Assembly: GCF_019039255.1 (NCBI RefSeq) | Contig: NZ_CP077062.1 | Coordinates: 2,914,001-2,978,000, forward strand | Length of the DNA stretch: 64,000 nt | DNA from: Nocardioides panacis | Lineage (GTDB): Bacteria; Actinomycetota; Actinomycetes; Propionibacteriales; Nocardioidaceae | Direction of reading: 5' to 3' | Shown here: positions 35,366 through 43,440 of the stretch, piece after piece | How the letters are laid out: each line of letters begins with the position of its first letter | How positions within the stretch are numbered: position 1 is the stretch's first letter | Position numbers and translations under genes: made by a program | Notes under the pieces: model-generated | What the model was told of the DNA's origin: nothing | Database searches by the model: none | The model's input: only the letters and a program-made list of their open reading frames with translations

Positions 35366-37000
35366 TCAGCCCAGGTCCATGTACGGGTAGCGGTAGTCCT
35401 TCGGCGGGTCGAAGGTCTCCTTGATCGACCGCGGCGACGTCCAGCGCATCAGGTTCTGCGGGGAGCCGGCCTTGTCGTTGGTGCCCGAGGCCCGCGCACC
35501 GCCGAACGGCTGCTGGCCGACGACCGCGCCGGTCGGCTTGTCGTTGATGTAGAAGTTGCCGGCCGCGAACCGCAGCGTCTCGCGCGCCCAGGCGACCACG
35601 GTGCGGTCCTGGGCGATGATCGAGCCGGTCAGGGCGTACGGCGCGAACGACTCCATCTGCGCCACGACCTTCTCGAAGTCGCCGTCCTCGAAGACGTGCA
35701 CGGCGAGGATCGGTCCGAAGTACTCCGTGGAGAACATCTGGTCGGTCGGGTCGCTGCTCTCCACGACGGTCGGCCGGACGAAGTACCCGACCGAGTCGTC
35801 GACCTGGCCGCCGGCGAGGATCTCGAGGTTCTTGGAGCGCTTCGCGCGGGCGATCGCCTTCTTGTGCTTGGCGAAGCCGCGGTCGTCGATGACGGCGCCC
35901 ATGAAGTTCGAGAAGTCGGTGACGTCACCCATGGTGATCGACTCGACCTCCGCGACGAACGAGTCCTTCATCTTGTTCCACACCGAGCGCGCGACGTAGG
36001 CCCGCGAGGCGGCGGAGCACTTCTGGCCCTGGTACTCGAAGGCCCCGCGCAGCAGCGCGACCCGCAGCACGTCGGGGTCGGCCGAGGCGTGCGCGACCAC
36101 GAAGTCCTTGCCGCCGGTCTCGCCGACGATCCGCGGGTAGGAGCGGTACTTCGCGATGTTCGCGCCGACCGTGCCCCACAGGTGCTGGAAGGTCGGCGTG
36201 GAGCCGGTGAAGTGGATGCCGGCGAGGTCGGGGTGGTTGAGCGCGACCTGCGAGACGTCGAGACCGTCGCCGGGCAGCATGTTGATGACGCCGGGCGGCA
36301 GGCCGGCCTCCTCCAGCAGCTCCATGGTCAGGTGCGCGGCGACCTGCTGGGTCGGCGACGGCTTCCAGATCACCGTGTTGCCCATCAGCGCCGGGGCGGT
36401 CGGCAGGTTGCCGGCGATCGCGGTGAAGTTGAACGGCGTGATCGCGTAGACGAAGCCCTCGAGCGGCCGGTGGTCGGTGCGGTTCCAGATGCCGCGGCTG
36501 TTCGCGATCGGCTGCTCCTCCAGGATGCCGCGCGCGAAGTGCACGTTGAAGCGCCAGAAGTCGATCAGCTCGCAGGCCGCGTCGATCTCGGCCTGGAAGG
36601 CGGTCTTCGACTGGCCGAGCATCGTGGCGGCGTTGATCCGCTGGCGCCACGGGCCGGCCAGCAGGTCGGCGGCCTTGAGCAGGATCGCGGCGCGGTCGTC
36701 GGCGGACATCGCCCGCCAGCCCGGTGCGGCCTCCTGCGCGGCGGCGATCGCGGCGCGGGTGTCGGCCTGCGTGGAGCCCTTCAGCACACCGAGCACGTGC
36801 TGGTGGTCGTGCGGCTGCACGACGGGGATCTCGGCCCCGCCGCCCATCTTCTTCTGCCCGCCGATCGTGGCGGTCAGGTCGAGCTGCCGGTCCTCCTGCC
36901 GCTTCAGCTCCTGCTCCAGCTCGGCCCGCTCGGGGCTGCCGGGGGCGTAGGTGAGGTTGGGCTCGTTCACGGGAGCCGGGGGTCGGGTCAAGGCGTCCAT
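35366..37000 (-). CDS. pruA: L-glutamate gamma-semialdehyde (P5C) dehydrogenase
   Basis: 544 residues, the length of actinobacterial RocA/PruA. It oxidises glutamate semialdehyde to glutamate with NAD, the second step of proline catabolism and the last of arginine and ornithine catabolism. The Rossmann region includes ITPFNFTAIAGNLPTAPALMGNTV, the Glu general base lies in VGETGGKD, and the catalytic Cys in YQGQKCSAASR. QQPFGGARASGTNDKAG closes the active site. No proline dehydrogenase gene (putA N-half) is adjacent. Product glutamate could feed the NAD-GDH encoded 3 kb away. Confidence 0.95.
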   Translation of the reverse strand: MDALTRPPAPVNEPNLTYAPGSPERAELEQELKRQEDRQLDLTATIGGQKKMGGGAEIPVVQPHDHQHVLGVLKGSTQADTRAAIAAAQEAAPGWRAMSADDRAAILLKAADLLAGPWRQRINAATMLGQSKTAFQAEIDAACELIDFWRFNVHFARGILEEQPIANSRGIWNRTDHRPLEGFVYAITPFNFTAIAGNLPTAPALMGNTVIWKPSPTQQVAAHLTMELLEEAGLPPGVINMLPGDGLDVSQVALNHPDLAGIHFTGSTPTFQHLWGTVGANIAKYRSYPRIVGETGGKDFVVAHASADPDVLRVALLRGAFEYQGQKCSAASRAYVARSVWNKMKDSFVAEVESITMGDVTDFSNFMGAVIDDRGFAKHKKAIARAKRSKNLEILAGGQVDDSVGYFVRPTVVESSDPTDQMFSTEYFGPILAVHVFEDGDFEKVVAQMESFAPYALTGSIIAQDRTVVAWARETLRFAAGNFYINDKPTGAVVGQQPFGGARASGTNDKAGSPQNLMRWTSPRSIKETFDPPKDYRYPYMDLG

Positions 37001-37020
37001 GCCGCCGATCGTGTCAGACG

Positions 37021-37049
37021 CCCGCGGTTGGGCCCAACCCAGGCGCGGG
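37021..37049 (-). promoter_or_regulatory. Palindrome between the DUF6912-type gene and pruA
   Basis: A perfect 14-bp palindrome GGTTGGGCCCAACC (37026-37039) inside outer arms CCCGC (37021-37025) and GCGGG (37045-37049), filling most of the 49-base gap. On the minus strand it follows the stop at 37050 and precedes the pruA start at 37000. It may terminate the upstream transcript or be an operator for pruA. Confidence 0.45.
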
Positions 37050-37541
37050 TCAGGTCAGACCGGTGCCGGCCAGCAGGTCGCCGATCTCCTGGGCGGCCCA
37101 CCACCCGAGCTCGTGGTCCAGGCAGCGCTCGGCGAGCCTTTCGGCGTCCGCCGCCCCCGTGGTCCGCGCTTCCCGGGCCGCCGCGACGTGGCCCTCGGCG
37201 TCGGCGGCGTCGGCCAGCACCGCGCCGACCAGCCGGAACGGCACGACGTCGTCGACCTCCACGACCGTGGGGTCCTCGGTGCCGGCCGGCCGCGCGGACG
37301 GTACGTCGACCGCGATCACCACCCGGCGGGCCGGGTCGTCCTCGTGCAGCATCGCCAGCGAGGACTGGGCCGCGGCGGTCGAGGCGGCGTACTCCCAGTC
37401 CTCCTCGCCGAGGTCGGCCAGCTCCGCGCGGACCGCCGGCGTCACCGCGTGCCCGACGAACGGCGCCGGCCCGATGCCGTCGGCGGTGACGATCGCCCGC
37501 AGGCGGCCGAGCGTGCTGGGGACGTAGACGCGGGTGCTCAC
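37050..37541 (-). CDS. DUF6912-type hypothetical protein
   Basis: 163 residues from the GTG at 37541, overlapping the stop of the acyltransferase gene (GTGA). It begins VSTRVYVPSTLGRLRAIVTADGIGP, typical of a small actinobacterial protein family (DUF6912) of unknown function. The centre contains RRVVIAVDVPSARP and VVEVDDVVPFRLVGAVLADA; the C-terminus is a Glu/Ala-rich helical region. It is soluble, with no signal peptide. Coupling to the acyltransferase gene suggests co-expression, but a functional link is not established. Confidence 0.65.
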   Translation of the reverse strand: MSTRVYVPSTLGRLRAIVTADGIGPAPFVGHAVTPAVRAELADLGEEDWEYAASTAAAQSSLAMLHEDDPARRVVIAVDVPSARPAGTEDPTVVEVDDVVPFRLVGAVLADAADAEGHVAAAREARTTGAADAERLAERCLDHELGWWAAQEIGDLLAGTGLT

Positions 37542-39010
37542 GGGTTCACCGTCTTCGTGGGAGGGGTGCTGTTGCTGGTGGGCGCCTTCTTGCGTCCCCG
37601 CGGGGCCCGCTGCCGGCTCGGGGAGATGCTGTCGACGAGCTCCTCGAGGGCCTCGGTGACGCACTGGCCGAGGACCTCCAGGTCCGGCAGCGCGTCCCGG
37701 TCCCCGTTGAGGCCGAAGTACACGTGCCCGTCGTACGACGTCACGCCGATCGACAGCGCGTGCCCGGGCAGCAGCGGCTGCACCGGGTAGCTCTCGGTCA
37801 TCTGGGCCCCGGCGGCGTACAGCGGGAACTGCGGCCCGGGGACGTTGGTGACCACCAGGTTGAAGCCGCGCCGCGACTGGGCGGCGGCCACCCGCGCGCC
37901 GAGCGCGTGGAAGGTGGTCGGCGCGAAGCCGGCGACCCCGGCCAGCCGGTCCGCGGCCACCGCACGGCCGGTCTCCTTGTGCGCCTTGAGGGCGTAGGAG
38001 ACCTGGTGCAGCCGGACGACCGGGCTGGACTCGCCGATCGGCAGGCTGAGCAGCGTGCCGGAGACCTGGCTGCCCAGCGAGGTCGGCTCGAGCTCGCTGT
38101 CGATCACGCTCATCGGCACCAGGGCCCGCAGCGAGCGGCTGCCGTGCACGGACTCCGCGCGGGTCATCAGCCAGTTGCGCATCGCCCCGGTCACGGTGGC
38201 CAGGATGACGTCGTTGACGGTGCCGCCGTGGAAGCGGCGGACCGCGCGGTAGTCCTGCAGCGACGTCTTGACGGTCATGAACCGGCGCTGCTCGGACAGC
38301 GTGGTGTTGATCGGCGACTCCGGCACCGCGCGACGGCTCGACAGCGTGCCTGCGACGTCGACGATCTTGCCGCCCACGGCGCTCGCGGTGCGGAACACGC
38401 TGCCGGCGTTGCCGGACAGGGTGGCCAGCGCCTGCCGCGGGTCGCGCACCGAGTCGCGCACGGCGTCTCGGACCAGGCTGGAGGCGCTCGGCACGTGGTG
38501 CGGGTGCCAGTCGACGTGCACGCTGTCGCGCATCACCGGGTCGACGTCGAGGATCACCTGTCCGAGGTCGATGGTCGCCACCCCGTCGACCAGGATCTGG
38601 TGGGACTTCGACAGGATCGCGAACCGGCCGCCCTCGAGACCCTCGATGAAGTACATCTCCCAGAGCGGACGGTGCCGGTCGAGCCGGCGCGACAGGATCC
38701 GGCCGGTCAGGTCCCGCAGCTGGTCGATCGACCCCGGGCGCGGCAGCGCGGAGCGGCGTACGTGGTAGGTCAGGTCGAAGTCCTCGTCGTCGGCCCACAC
38801 CGGGTTGGCCAGCCGCCCGGGGACCGAGCGCAGCCGCTGGCGGTAGCGCGGCACGAACGCGATCCGGTCGCCGACCAGCGCGACCAGCCGGTCGTAGTCG
38901 AAGCCCGAGGCCGGCGGCTCGAAGATCTCGAGGGTCGCGTTGTGCATCGGCGTGCTCGCGGACTCCGTGACCAGGAAGGCCATGTCGTCCGGCCGGAGCC
39001 GTTCGCTCAT
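37538..39010 (-). CDS. Wax ester synthase/diacylglycerol acyltransferase family protein
   Basis: 490 residues, ATG at 39010. The N-terminus (MAFLVTESASTPMHNATLEIFEPP, starting 5 residues in) and later PEDxLNVxI-like and NDVILATVTGAMRNWL blocks identify the WS/DGAT family, which uses acyl-CoA to make wax esters or triacylglycerols. The active-site motif, canonically HHxxxDG, reads HQILVDG near residue 144: the first His and the Asp-Gly are kept, but the second His, regarded as catalytic, is Gln. Activity is therefore uncertain, or this belongs to a subfamily using a different arrangement. It is coupled to the DUF6912-type gene. Confidence 0.88.
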   Translation of the reverse strand: MSERLRPDDMAFLVTESASTPMHNATLEIFEPPASGFDYDRLVALVGDRIAFVPRYRQRLRSVPGRLANPVWADDEDFDLTYHVRRSALPRPGSIDQLRDLTGRILSRRLDRHRPLWEMYFIEGLEGGRFAILSKSHQILVDGVATIDLGQVILDVDPVMRDSVHVDWHPHHVPSASSLVRDAVRDSVRDPRQALATLSGNAGSVFRTASAVGGKIVDVAGTLSSRRAVPESPINTTLSEQRRFMTVKTSLQDYRAVRRFHGGTVNDVILATVTGAMRNWLMTRAESVHGSRSLRALVPMSVIDSELEPTSLGSQVSGTLLSLPIGESSPVVRLHQVSYALKAHKETGRAVAADRLAGVAGFAPTTFHALGARVAAAQSRRGFNLVVTNVPGPQFPLYAAGAQMTESYPVQPLLPGHALSIGVTSYDGHVYFGLNGDRDALPDLEVLGQCVTEALEELVDSISPSRQRAPRGRKKAPTSNSTPPTKTVNP

Positions 39011-39104
39011 CGTGACCCCTCTCAGGACGTCGTCGGTGCGTCGTGCGATTCTGGCAGAACACCTGCCGCGATCGGCCTCCGCCCGAGCCAGTCAAGGAGA
39101 ACAG

Positions 39105-40422
39105 ATGGTCTTCGCCCACGGCATCGGCGGGGCGAAGGACCTCCCGATCCCGGCCGCCTACGCCATGGCAGGAGCCGGTGCGGCGCTGGCGGTCTCCTTC
39201 ATCGTGCTCGCGCTGGCCTGGCGGACCCCGCGCTTCGACGCGGCGACCCAGGGCCGGCCCGCCCCGGCCTGGCTGGCGTCCGTGGTGGACAGCACCTGGT
39301 TCGCGGCGCTGCTGCGGGTGCTCGGCCTCGTGTTCTTCGCGTACGTCGCCTGGGCCGCCCTGGCGGGGCCGGACCTGCTGCTGAACCCCACGTTCGGCGT
39401 GGTCTACGTGCTGCTCTGGGTCGGCATCGTGCCGGCCTCGCTGCTGCTCGGCCCGTTCTACAAGGCGGTCAGCCCGCTGCGCACGGTCCACCTGCTGTTC
39501 ACGCGGCTGACCGGCGGCGACCCGGAGCAGGGCCTGCTGACGCTCCCCCCGCTGGGTCGGCTACTGGCCCGCGGCGCTCGGCCTGCTCGCGTTCGTGTGG
39601 CTCGAGCTGGTCTACCCGGGGTCGACGTACCTCTCCCCCGTGCGGCTCTGGTTCGCCGCCTACCTCGCGATCGGGCTCGTCGGGAGCGCGGTCTTCGGCA
39701 GCACCTGGCTCGAGCGCGCCGACCCGTTCGAGGTGTACTCCACGCTGGTCGGGCACCTGTCGGTCTTCGGCCGCACCGCCGACGGCACGCTGGTGCTGCG
39801 CAGCCCGCTGGGCAACCTCGACGGGGTCCGCGTCGAGCCGGGCCTGGTCGGCGTGGTGGCGGTGCTGTTCGGCAGCACGGCCTTCGACAGCTTCAAGGAC
39901 TCCACGGAGTGGCTGCGGTTCACCCAGTCCTCGTCCATGAGCTCGACGTGGCTGGACTTCCTCGCCCTGCTGTTCTTCGTGCTCGTCGTCGGCGTGACGT
40001 TCTCGGTCGCGACGATGGCGACGGGCGTCGAGGAGGGCGTCAGCCGCCGCTCGCTGCCGGACCGGTTCGCGCACTCGGTGGTGCCGATCGTCGTCGGCTA
40101 CGTCGTCGCGCACTACCTGTCGTACTTCGTCGAGGTCGGCCAGCAGACGGTCGTGCAGCTCTCCGACCCGCTGGCCCGGGGCCAGGACCTGCTCGGCACC
40201 TCCGACCTCCAGGTCAGCTACTGGCTGTCCACGCACCCGGCGTTCCTGGCGGTGCTCAAGGTGCTCTCCGTCGTGACCGGCCACGTGCTCGGCGTCGTCG
40301 CGGCCCACGACCGGGCGATCAAGCTGCTGCCCCGCCGCCACCAGCTCACCGGCCAGCTGCCGCTGCTGCTCGTGATGGTCTTCTACACCGTCACCGGGCT
40401 CTACCTGCTCTTCGGCGCCTGA
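39105..40422 (+). CDS. Polytopic membrane protein (AHGIGG-DLPIP family), frameshifted as read
   Basis: Start ATG at 39105 with AAGGAGA 6 bases upstream. The N-terminus MVFAHGIGGAKDLPIPAAYA recalls actinobacterial membrane proteins that databases sometimes label fenitrothion hydrolase (FedB-like); this label is weak. A run of six C at 39545-39550 breaks the frame. Removing one gives LPRWVGYWPAALGLLAFVWLE and an uninterrupted 438-residue protein with about ten TM segments, ending FYTVTGLYLLFGA. Several His in membrane segments (DLSYF-type YVVAHYLSYF, VTGHVLGVVAAHD) suggest metal or haem handling, but that is speculation. Its 3' end overlaps the convergent CpaE-like gene by 32 bases. Confidence 0.7.
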
Positions 40423-41686
40423 GCCCCTGGCGCGCGGCCGGTCGGGGGGTTTCGCCGAGCAGCCCGCGCGCGACCTCGGCCACCGCCGAGCGCAACGGCG
40501 AGACGCCGTCCTCCACGAGGCTCCGGCCGGCCATCAGGGCCCGGTCGGCCGCGGCCCGGTCGTCCGGGACGAAGTGCACGTCGGCCGGGGTCACGAACCC
40601 CTCGACCATCCCGCGGATCTCCCGGTCGCCCCAGCCCAGCGTCGAGCGGGTGCGGTTCACCACGACCCGCGGCCGCACGCCGGGCAGCAGGTCGCGCAGC
40701 TCGACCAGCCCGCGGGCCAGCCGGGCCAGGCCGACCGAGTCCGCAGCGCCCACCACGAGCAGCTCGTCGGCCCGGCGTACGGCGGCCAGGGTCAGGTCGT
40801 TGCGCTGCGGCGCGGTGCCGCCGAACGGGTCACCCGGGTCGGCCTCGAGGCTGAAGCCGGTGTCCAGGACGACGTACGGGACGAGGCGGGAGGCCTGCTC
40901 CAGCAGCTCCGCGAAGGCGGCCGGCCGCACCTCGGTCCAGCGGTCCGCACGGGGCAGCCCGGTGAGCACGCGCAGGTGCTCGCCGACCTGACGGGCGAGC
41001 CCGACGAGCCGCTCGGCGTCCAGCAGGCCGGAGTTCGCGGACCGGGCGGCGGCGAGCAGGCCCGAGACCTCGTCGAGGACGCCGAGGTGCTGCGCGACCG
41101 CGCCGCCGTACGGGTCGACGTCGAGGAGCAGCACGTCGTGCCCGGCGTGCGCGAGCTCGGCGGCCAGGCCGACGGCGAGCGTGGTGCGGCCGGGGGCACC
41201 CGCCGGTCCCCACACCGCGACCGTCCGGCCCGGTGCGGGCGGGTCGCCGGCCGGGGCGGGATCCGGGCGACCGGTGGTGTCGGCCGGGGCGCCCGGGGCC
41301 GCGTCGGCGCCGGCGGCGGCCACCACGTCCGCCAGCCCGGCGAGCTGCTCGCTGGTGAGGACGTGCTCGACGCCCAGCCGGCGCAGCCGGTCGGGCTCGC
41401 CGCCGCGCAGCTCCGCGGGCGCACCCACCAGGACCAGCCCGAGCCCGGACCGGCGGAGGTGGTCGACGCTGTCGGCGTCCAGCCCGACGAGGCCGGGCGC
41501 CACCACGGCCACCGACGCCAGGCCGGCGCTCGCCGTGGCCAGCAGGTCGGTGAGGTCGACGCAGCGCTTGGTGAGCACCAGCCGCGGTCCGCCGCGCTCG
41601 ATCCGGTCGAGCGCCTCCGCCTCCCACGGCGCACCGGCCGCGGCCACCAGGACGGCGACGCGTCCCGGCACCCGGGGGCCGGTCAT
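40391..41686 (-). CDS. CpaE/Ssd-like ParA-family protein of the Tad system
   Basis: 431 residues from the ATG at 41686, overlapping the SAF gene stop (ATGA). The N-terminal third (about 1-125) is a degenerate receiver-like domain. A Pro/Ala-rich linker precedes a MinD/ParA-like domain starting TVAVWGPAGAPGRTTLAVGLA. The Walker A lysine is Arg (GAPGRTT), as in the non-canonical Ssd/CpaE relatives of actinobacteria (Rv3660c of M. tuberculosis), so ATP hydrolysis is doubtful. LLLDVDPYGGAVAQHLG is the A' motif. Such proteins localise pilus machinery or affect septation. A six-C run lies near the C-terminus; the final 20 residues are uncertain. Confidence 0.78.
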   Translation of the reverse strand: MTGPRVPGRVAVLVAAAGAPWEAEALDRIERGGPRLVLTKRCVDLTDLLATASAGLASVAVVAPGLVGLDADSVDHLRRSGLGLVLVGAPAELRGGEPDRLRRLGVEHVLTSEQLAGLADVVAAAGADAAPGAPADTTGRPDPAPAGDPPAPGRTVAVWGPAGAPGRTTLAVGLAAELAHAGHDVLLLDVDPYGGAVAQHLGVLDEVSGLLAAARSANSGLLDAERLVGLARQVGEHLRVLTGLPRADRWTEVRPAAFAELLEQASRLVPYVVLDTGFSLEADPGDPFGGTAPQRNDLTLAAVRRADELLVVGAADSVGLARLARGLVELRDLLPGVRPRVVVNRTRSTLGWGDREIRGMVEGFVTPADVHFVPDDRAAADRALMAGRSLVEDGVSPLRSAVAEVARGLLGETPRPAARQGLRRRRAGRAR

Positions 41687-42400
41687 CGCCGGGCGGTGAG
41701 CAGGACGGTGCCGCCGGCCAGCGCGGCCAACGACAGGGGCAGCCGCACCTGCTGGTCCTCCTCGACCCCGACGATCACCTGCCGGGTCGCGGTCGGTCCG
41801 AGCGACGAGCCGGTCCGCGGCACCGAGACCACCGAGACGTCGTCGAACACCAGCGCCGCCCGGGCCGGGGCCGCACCTCGGCCCTCGGCGGCACCGGCCG
41901 CGTCGGGGGTCACCCAGACGTCGACCACGCTGCCCACCCGCACCGTCGCCGGTACCGCGTCGGAGGCCACGGACAGCGGCACCTCGGTGAGCGGCACCGA
42001 CCCGGCCCCGCCCAGCGCGGCCCGCGGCACCAGCTCCCCCCGCGCCCACCGCGCGGGCCAGCCGCGCCCCGGACGGCAGCGGGGAGTCGGCGGACAGGTA
42101 GGCGTCGGCGGCGTCCTGGTCGGCGAACCGCACCTCGCGGCGGACCAGGTCGGCGACCGCGACCGGCTCCCCGGCGCTCAACGCCGTGCGGGCCGACCAG
42201 ACCCCGACGGTGTCGTCGGCGCCGCCGACCAGGCGGGCCCCGAGCAGCGTGCAGACCGCCACGACCGCGACCCCGACGACCAGCCGCGGGTCCCGCCAGC
42301 GGGAGTGTCCGGCGCGCTCCGCCGCCGGCGAGGCGGGGGCCGACGCCCCGCGCGAACGGACCTCGATGCTGGCTCCCCGTGCTGGCATGGGAGACATCAT
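41683..42400 (-). CDS. SAF-domain (CpaB/RcpC-like) Flp pilus protein, frameshifted as read
   Basis: Start around ATG 42400 (MMSPMPARG; ATG 42388 also possible). A basic N-terminus leads to one TM helix (RLVVGVAVVAVCTLLGARLV, about 40-60), followed by a SAF domain (ARTALSAGEPVAVADLVRREVRF, about 70-130). A run of six C at 42036-42041 breaks the frame within AVGAG/ELVPRAALGG. Removing one gives a 238-residue protein ending in TVLLTARR at 41683. SAF-domain CpaB/RcpC proteins interact with peptidoglycan or the outer surface during Flp pilus assembly. It is co-transcribed with the CpaE-like gene, so these are the partners missing from the tad operon at 8-12.6 kb. Confidence 0.75.
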
Positions 42401-42473
42401 GCTCACTTCGCCCGTCCTGGGCACCCCTTCCTCCACAGGCAGGGCACCCGTCCACAGCGAAACGTGCGCCTGC

Positions 42474-42491
42474 TTGCCGAAACGTCGGCAA
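42474..42491 (+). promoter_or_regulatory. Palindrome upstream of the BldC-like gene
   Basis: TTGCCGA (42474-42480) and TCGGCAA (42485-42491) form a perfect 7-bp inverted repeat with a 4-base spacer, ending 19 bases before the HTH gene and about 75 bases before the divergent SAF/CpaE gene pair. It could serve either promoter. Confidence 0.45.
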
Positions 42492-42510
42492 ACGCTGGCA
42501 CACTGGGACC

Positions 42511-42759
42511 ATGTCCAGCACGCAGGGCGATCCCGGTCGCCGGTTCCTGACCCTGCCCGACGTCGCCGAGATCCTGGCCACCTCCGTCGCCCAGGTCCGG
42601 GCGCTGGTGCAGGCCGGCGAGCTGCGCTACATCCAGATCGGCGGCCGCCAGCAGTACCGCATCGAGGCGGTCGAGCTGGAGAAGTACATCGCCCGGATGT
42701 ACGCCGAGGCGGACGCCAAGTCCGGCAGCCGCTCGAGCCCGGCCGACGGAGCCCGCTGA
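42511..42759 (+). CDS. Small BldC/excisionase-type helix-turn-helix DNA-binding protein
   Basis: 82 residues, ATG at 42511. A MerR-like winged HTH covers about residues 12-62: FLTLPDVAEILATSVAQVRALVQAGELRYIQIGGRQQYRI, with the short wing and recognition helix of BldC/excisionase-type proteins. A charged tail follows. Members act as small transcription factors or recombination directionality factors; no integrase or attachment site is nearby, so transcription control is more likely. It is divergent from the CpaB/CpaE-like pair across a 110-base gap. The BldC comparison is by architecture, not close identity. Confidence 0.75.
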   Translation: MSSTQGDPGRRFLTLPDVAEILATSVAQVRALVQAGELRYIQIGGRQQYRIEAVELEKYIARMYAEADAKSGSRSSPADGAR

Positions 42760-42768
42760 GCGACGCCC

Positions 42769-43326
42769 TCACCCGGCCCGCAGCGCCGCCAGCGTCGCGA
42801 ACGGCAGCACCTCGAGGTGACCGCGGCCGGCCGCGCCGTCGCCGCCCTCGTCGCCGACGAGCACCTCCACGAAGTCCCGGCCGACCCGTCCCAGCCGGCC
42901 CCGGGCGGTGGACCCGTCCACCCGGTGCAGCAGCACCTGGGCCCGGTCCCCCGCCAGCCCGCGCAGTGCCGACCCGAGCCCCAGCCGTGCGGTGAGCGGC
43001 CGGACCTCCGGGCTCCGGCCCGCGTCGACCAGCCCCCGCACCGCGCGGACCGCGGCCGCCACCACGACCCACTCCACGCCCCCGACCTCGAGCAGGCACC
43101 AGCCGTCCCCGGCGCGCACCAGCCGGCCGTCCAGGGCGCCGGGACCGCCGACGTCGAGCAGCAGCCGGGTGCCCACCGAGGCGTGCAGCCGGTCGGCGAG
43201 CGCCACCGCGGCGTACTCCGACCGGCTCTGCTCGGCGACGAGCGCGTCCCGCTCGACCAGCGCGAGCCCCGCGGCCTGCTGCTCGAGGTCGTCGAAGAGG
43301 TCCAGCAGCCGTTCTTCCCAGCGCAT
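42769..43326 (-). CDS. Hypothetical protein, unknown function
   Basis: 185 residues from the ATG at 43326 (MRWEERLLDLFDDLEQQ); the frame is open further upstream but this is the first conserved-looking start. An N-terminal helix (about 1-45, LDLFDDLEQQAAGLALVERDALVAEQ) is followed by beta-rich stretches (RLLLDVGGPGALDGRLVRAGDGWCLLEVGGVEWVVV, and again VLLHRVDGSTARGRLGRVGRDFVEVLV) that look like two related small barrels. I do not recognise the family. Such a protein is often found near LysM and Rv3235-type genes in related genomes. It converges on the HTH gene with a 9-base gap. Confidence 0.6.
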   Translation of the reverse strand: MRWEERLLDLFDDLEQQAAGLALVERDALVAEQSRSEYAAVALADRLHASVGTRLLLDVGGPGALDGRLVRAGDGWCLLEVGGVEWVVVAAAVRAVRGLVDAGRSPEVRPLTARLGLGSALRGLAGDRAQVLLHRVDGSTARGRLGRVGRDFVEVLVGDEGGDGAAGRGHLEVLPFATLAALRAG

Positions 43327-43410
43327 GCGTGAACGCTGACCGCTGCGGCCCGACCTGTCAATCGTCTGGGGACAAACGGTTGACGACCTCGCTCGATGAC
43401 GTCTAGAAAG

Positions 43411-43429
43411 ATCAAACGACATCAAACGA
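43411..43429 (+). promoter_or_regulatory. 10-bp-phased direct repeat before the LysM gene
   Basis: ATCAAACGA occurs at 43411-43419 and again at 43421-43429, i.e. head-to-tail with a 10-bp period, ending 11 bases before the GTG start. Part overlaps the probable ribosome binding region GAGAGG. The spacing is one helical turn, a pattern known for head-to-tail binding by BldC; a BldC-like gene lies 650 bases away. Confidence 0.4.
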
Positions 43430-43440
43430 GAGGATCAGCG

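Noticed and set aside
42511-42759. The small HTH protein as an excisionase of an integrated element
   Set aside because: No integrase, attachment-site duplication, tRNA or composition change is seen around it.
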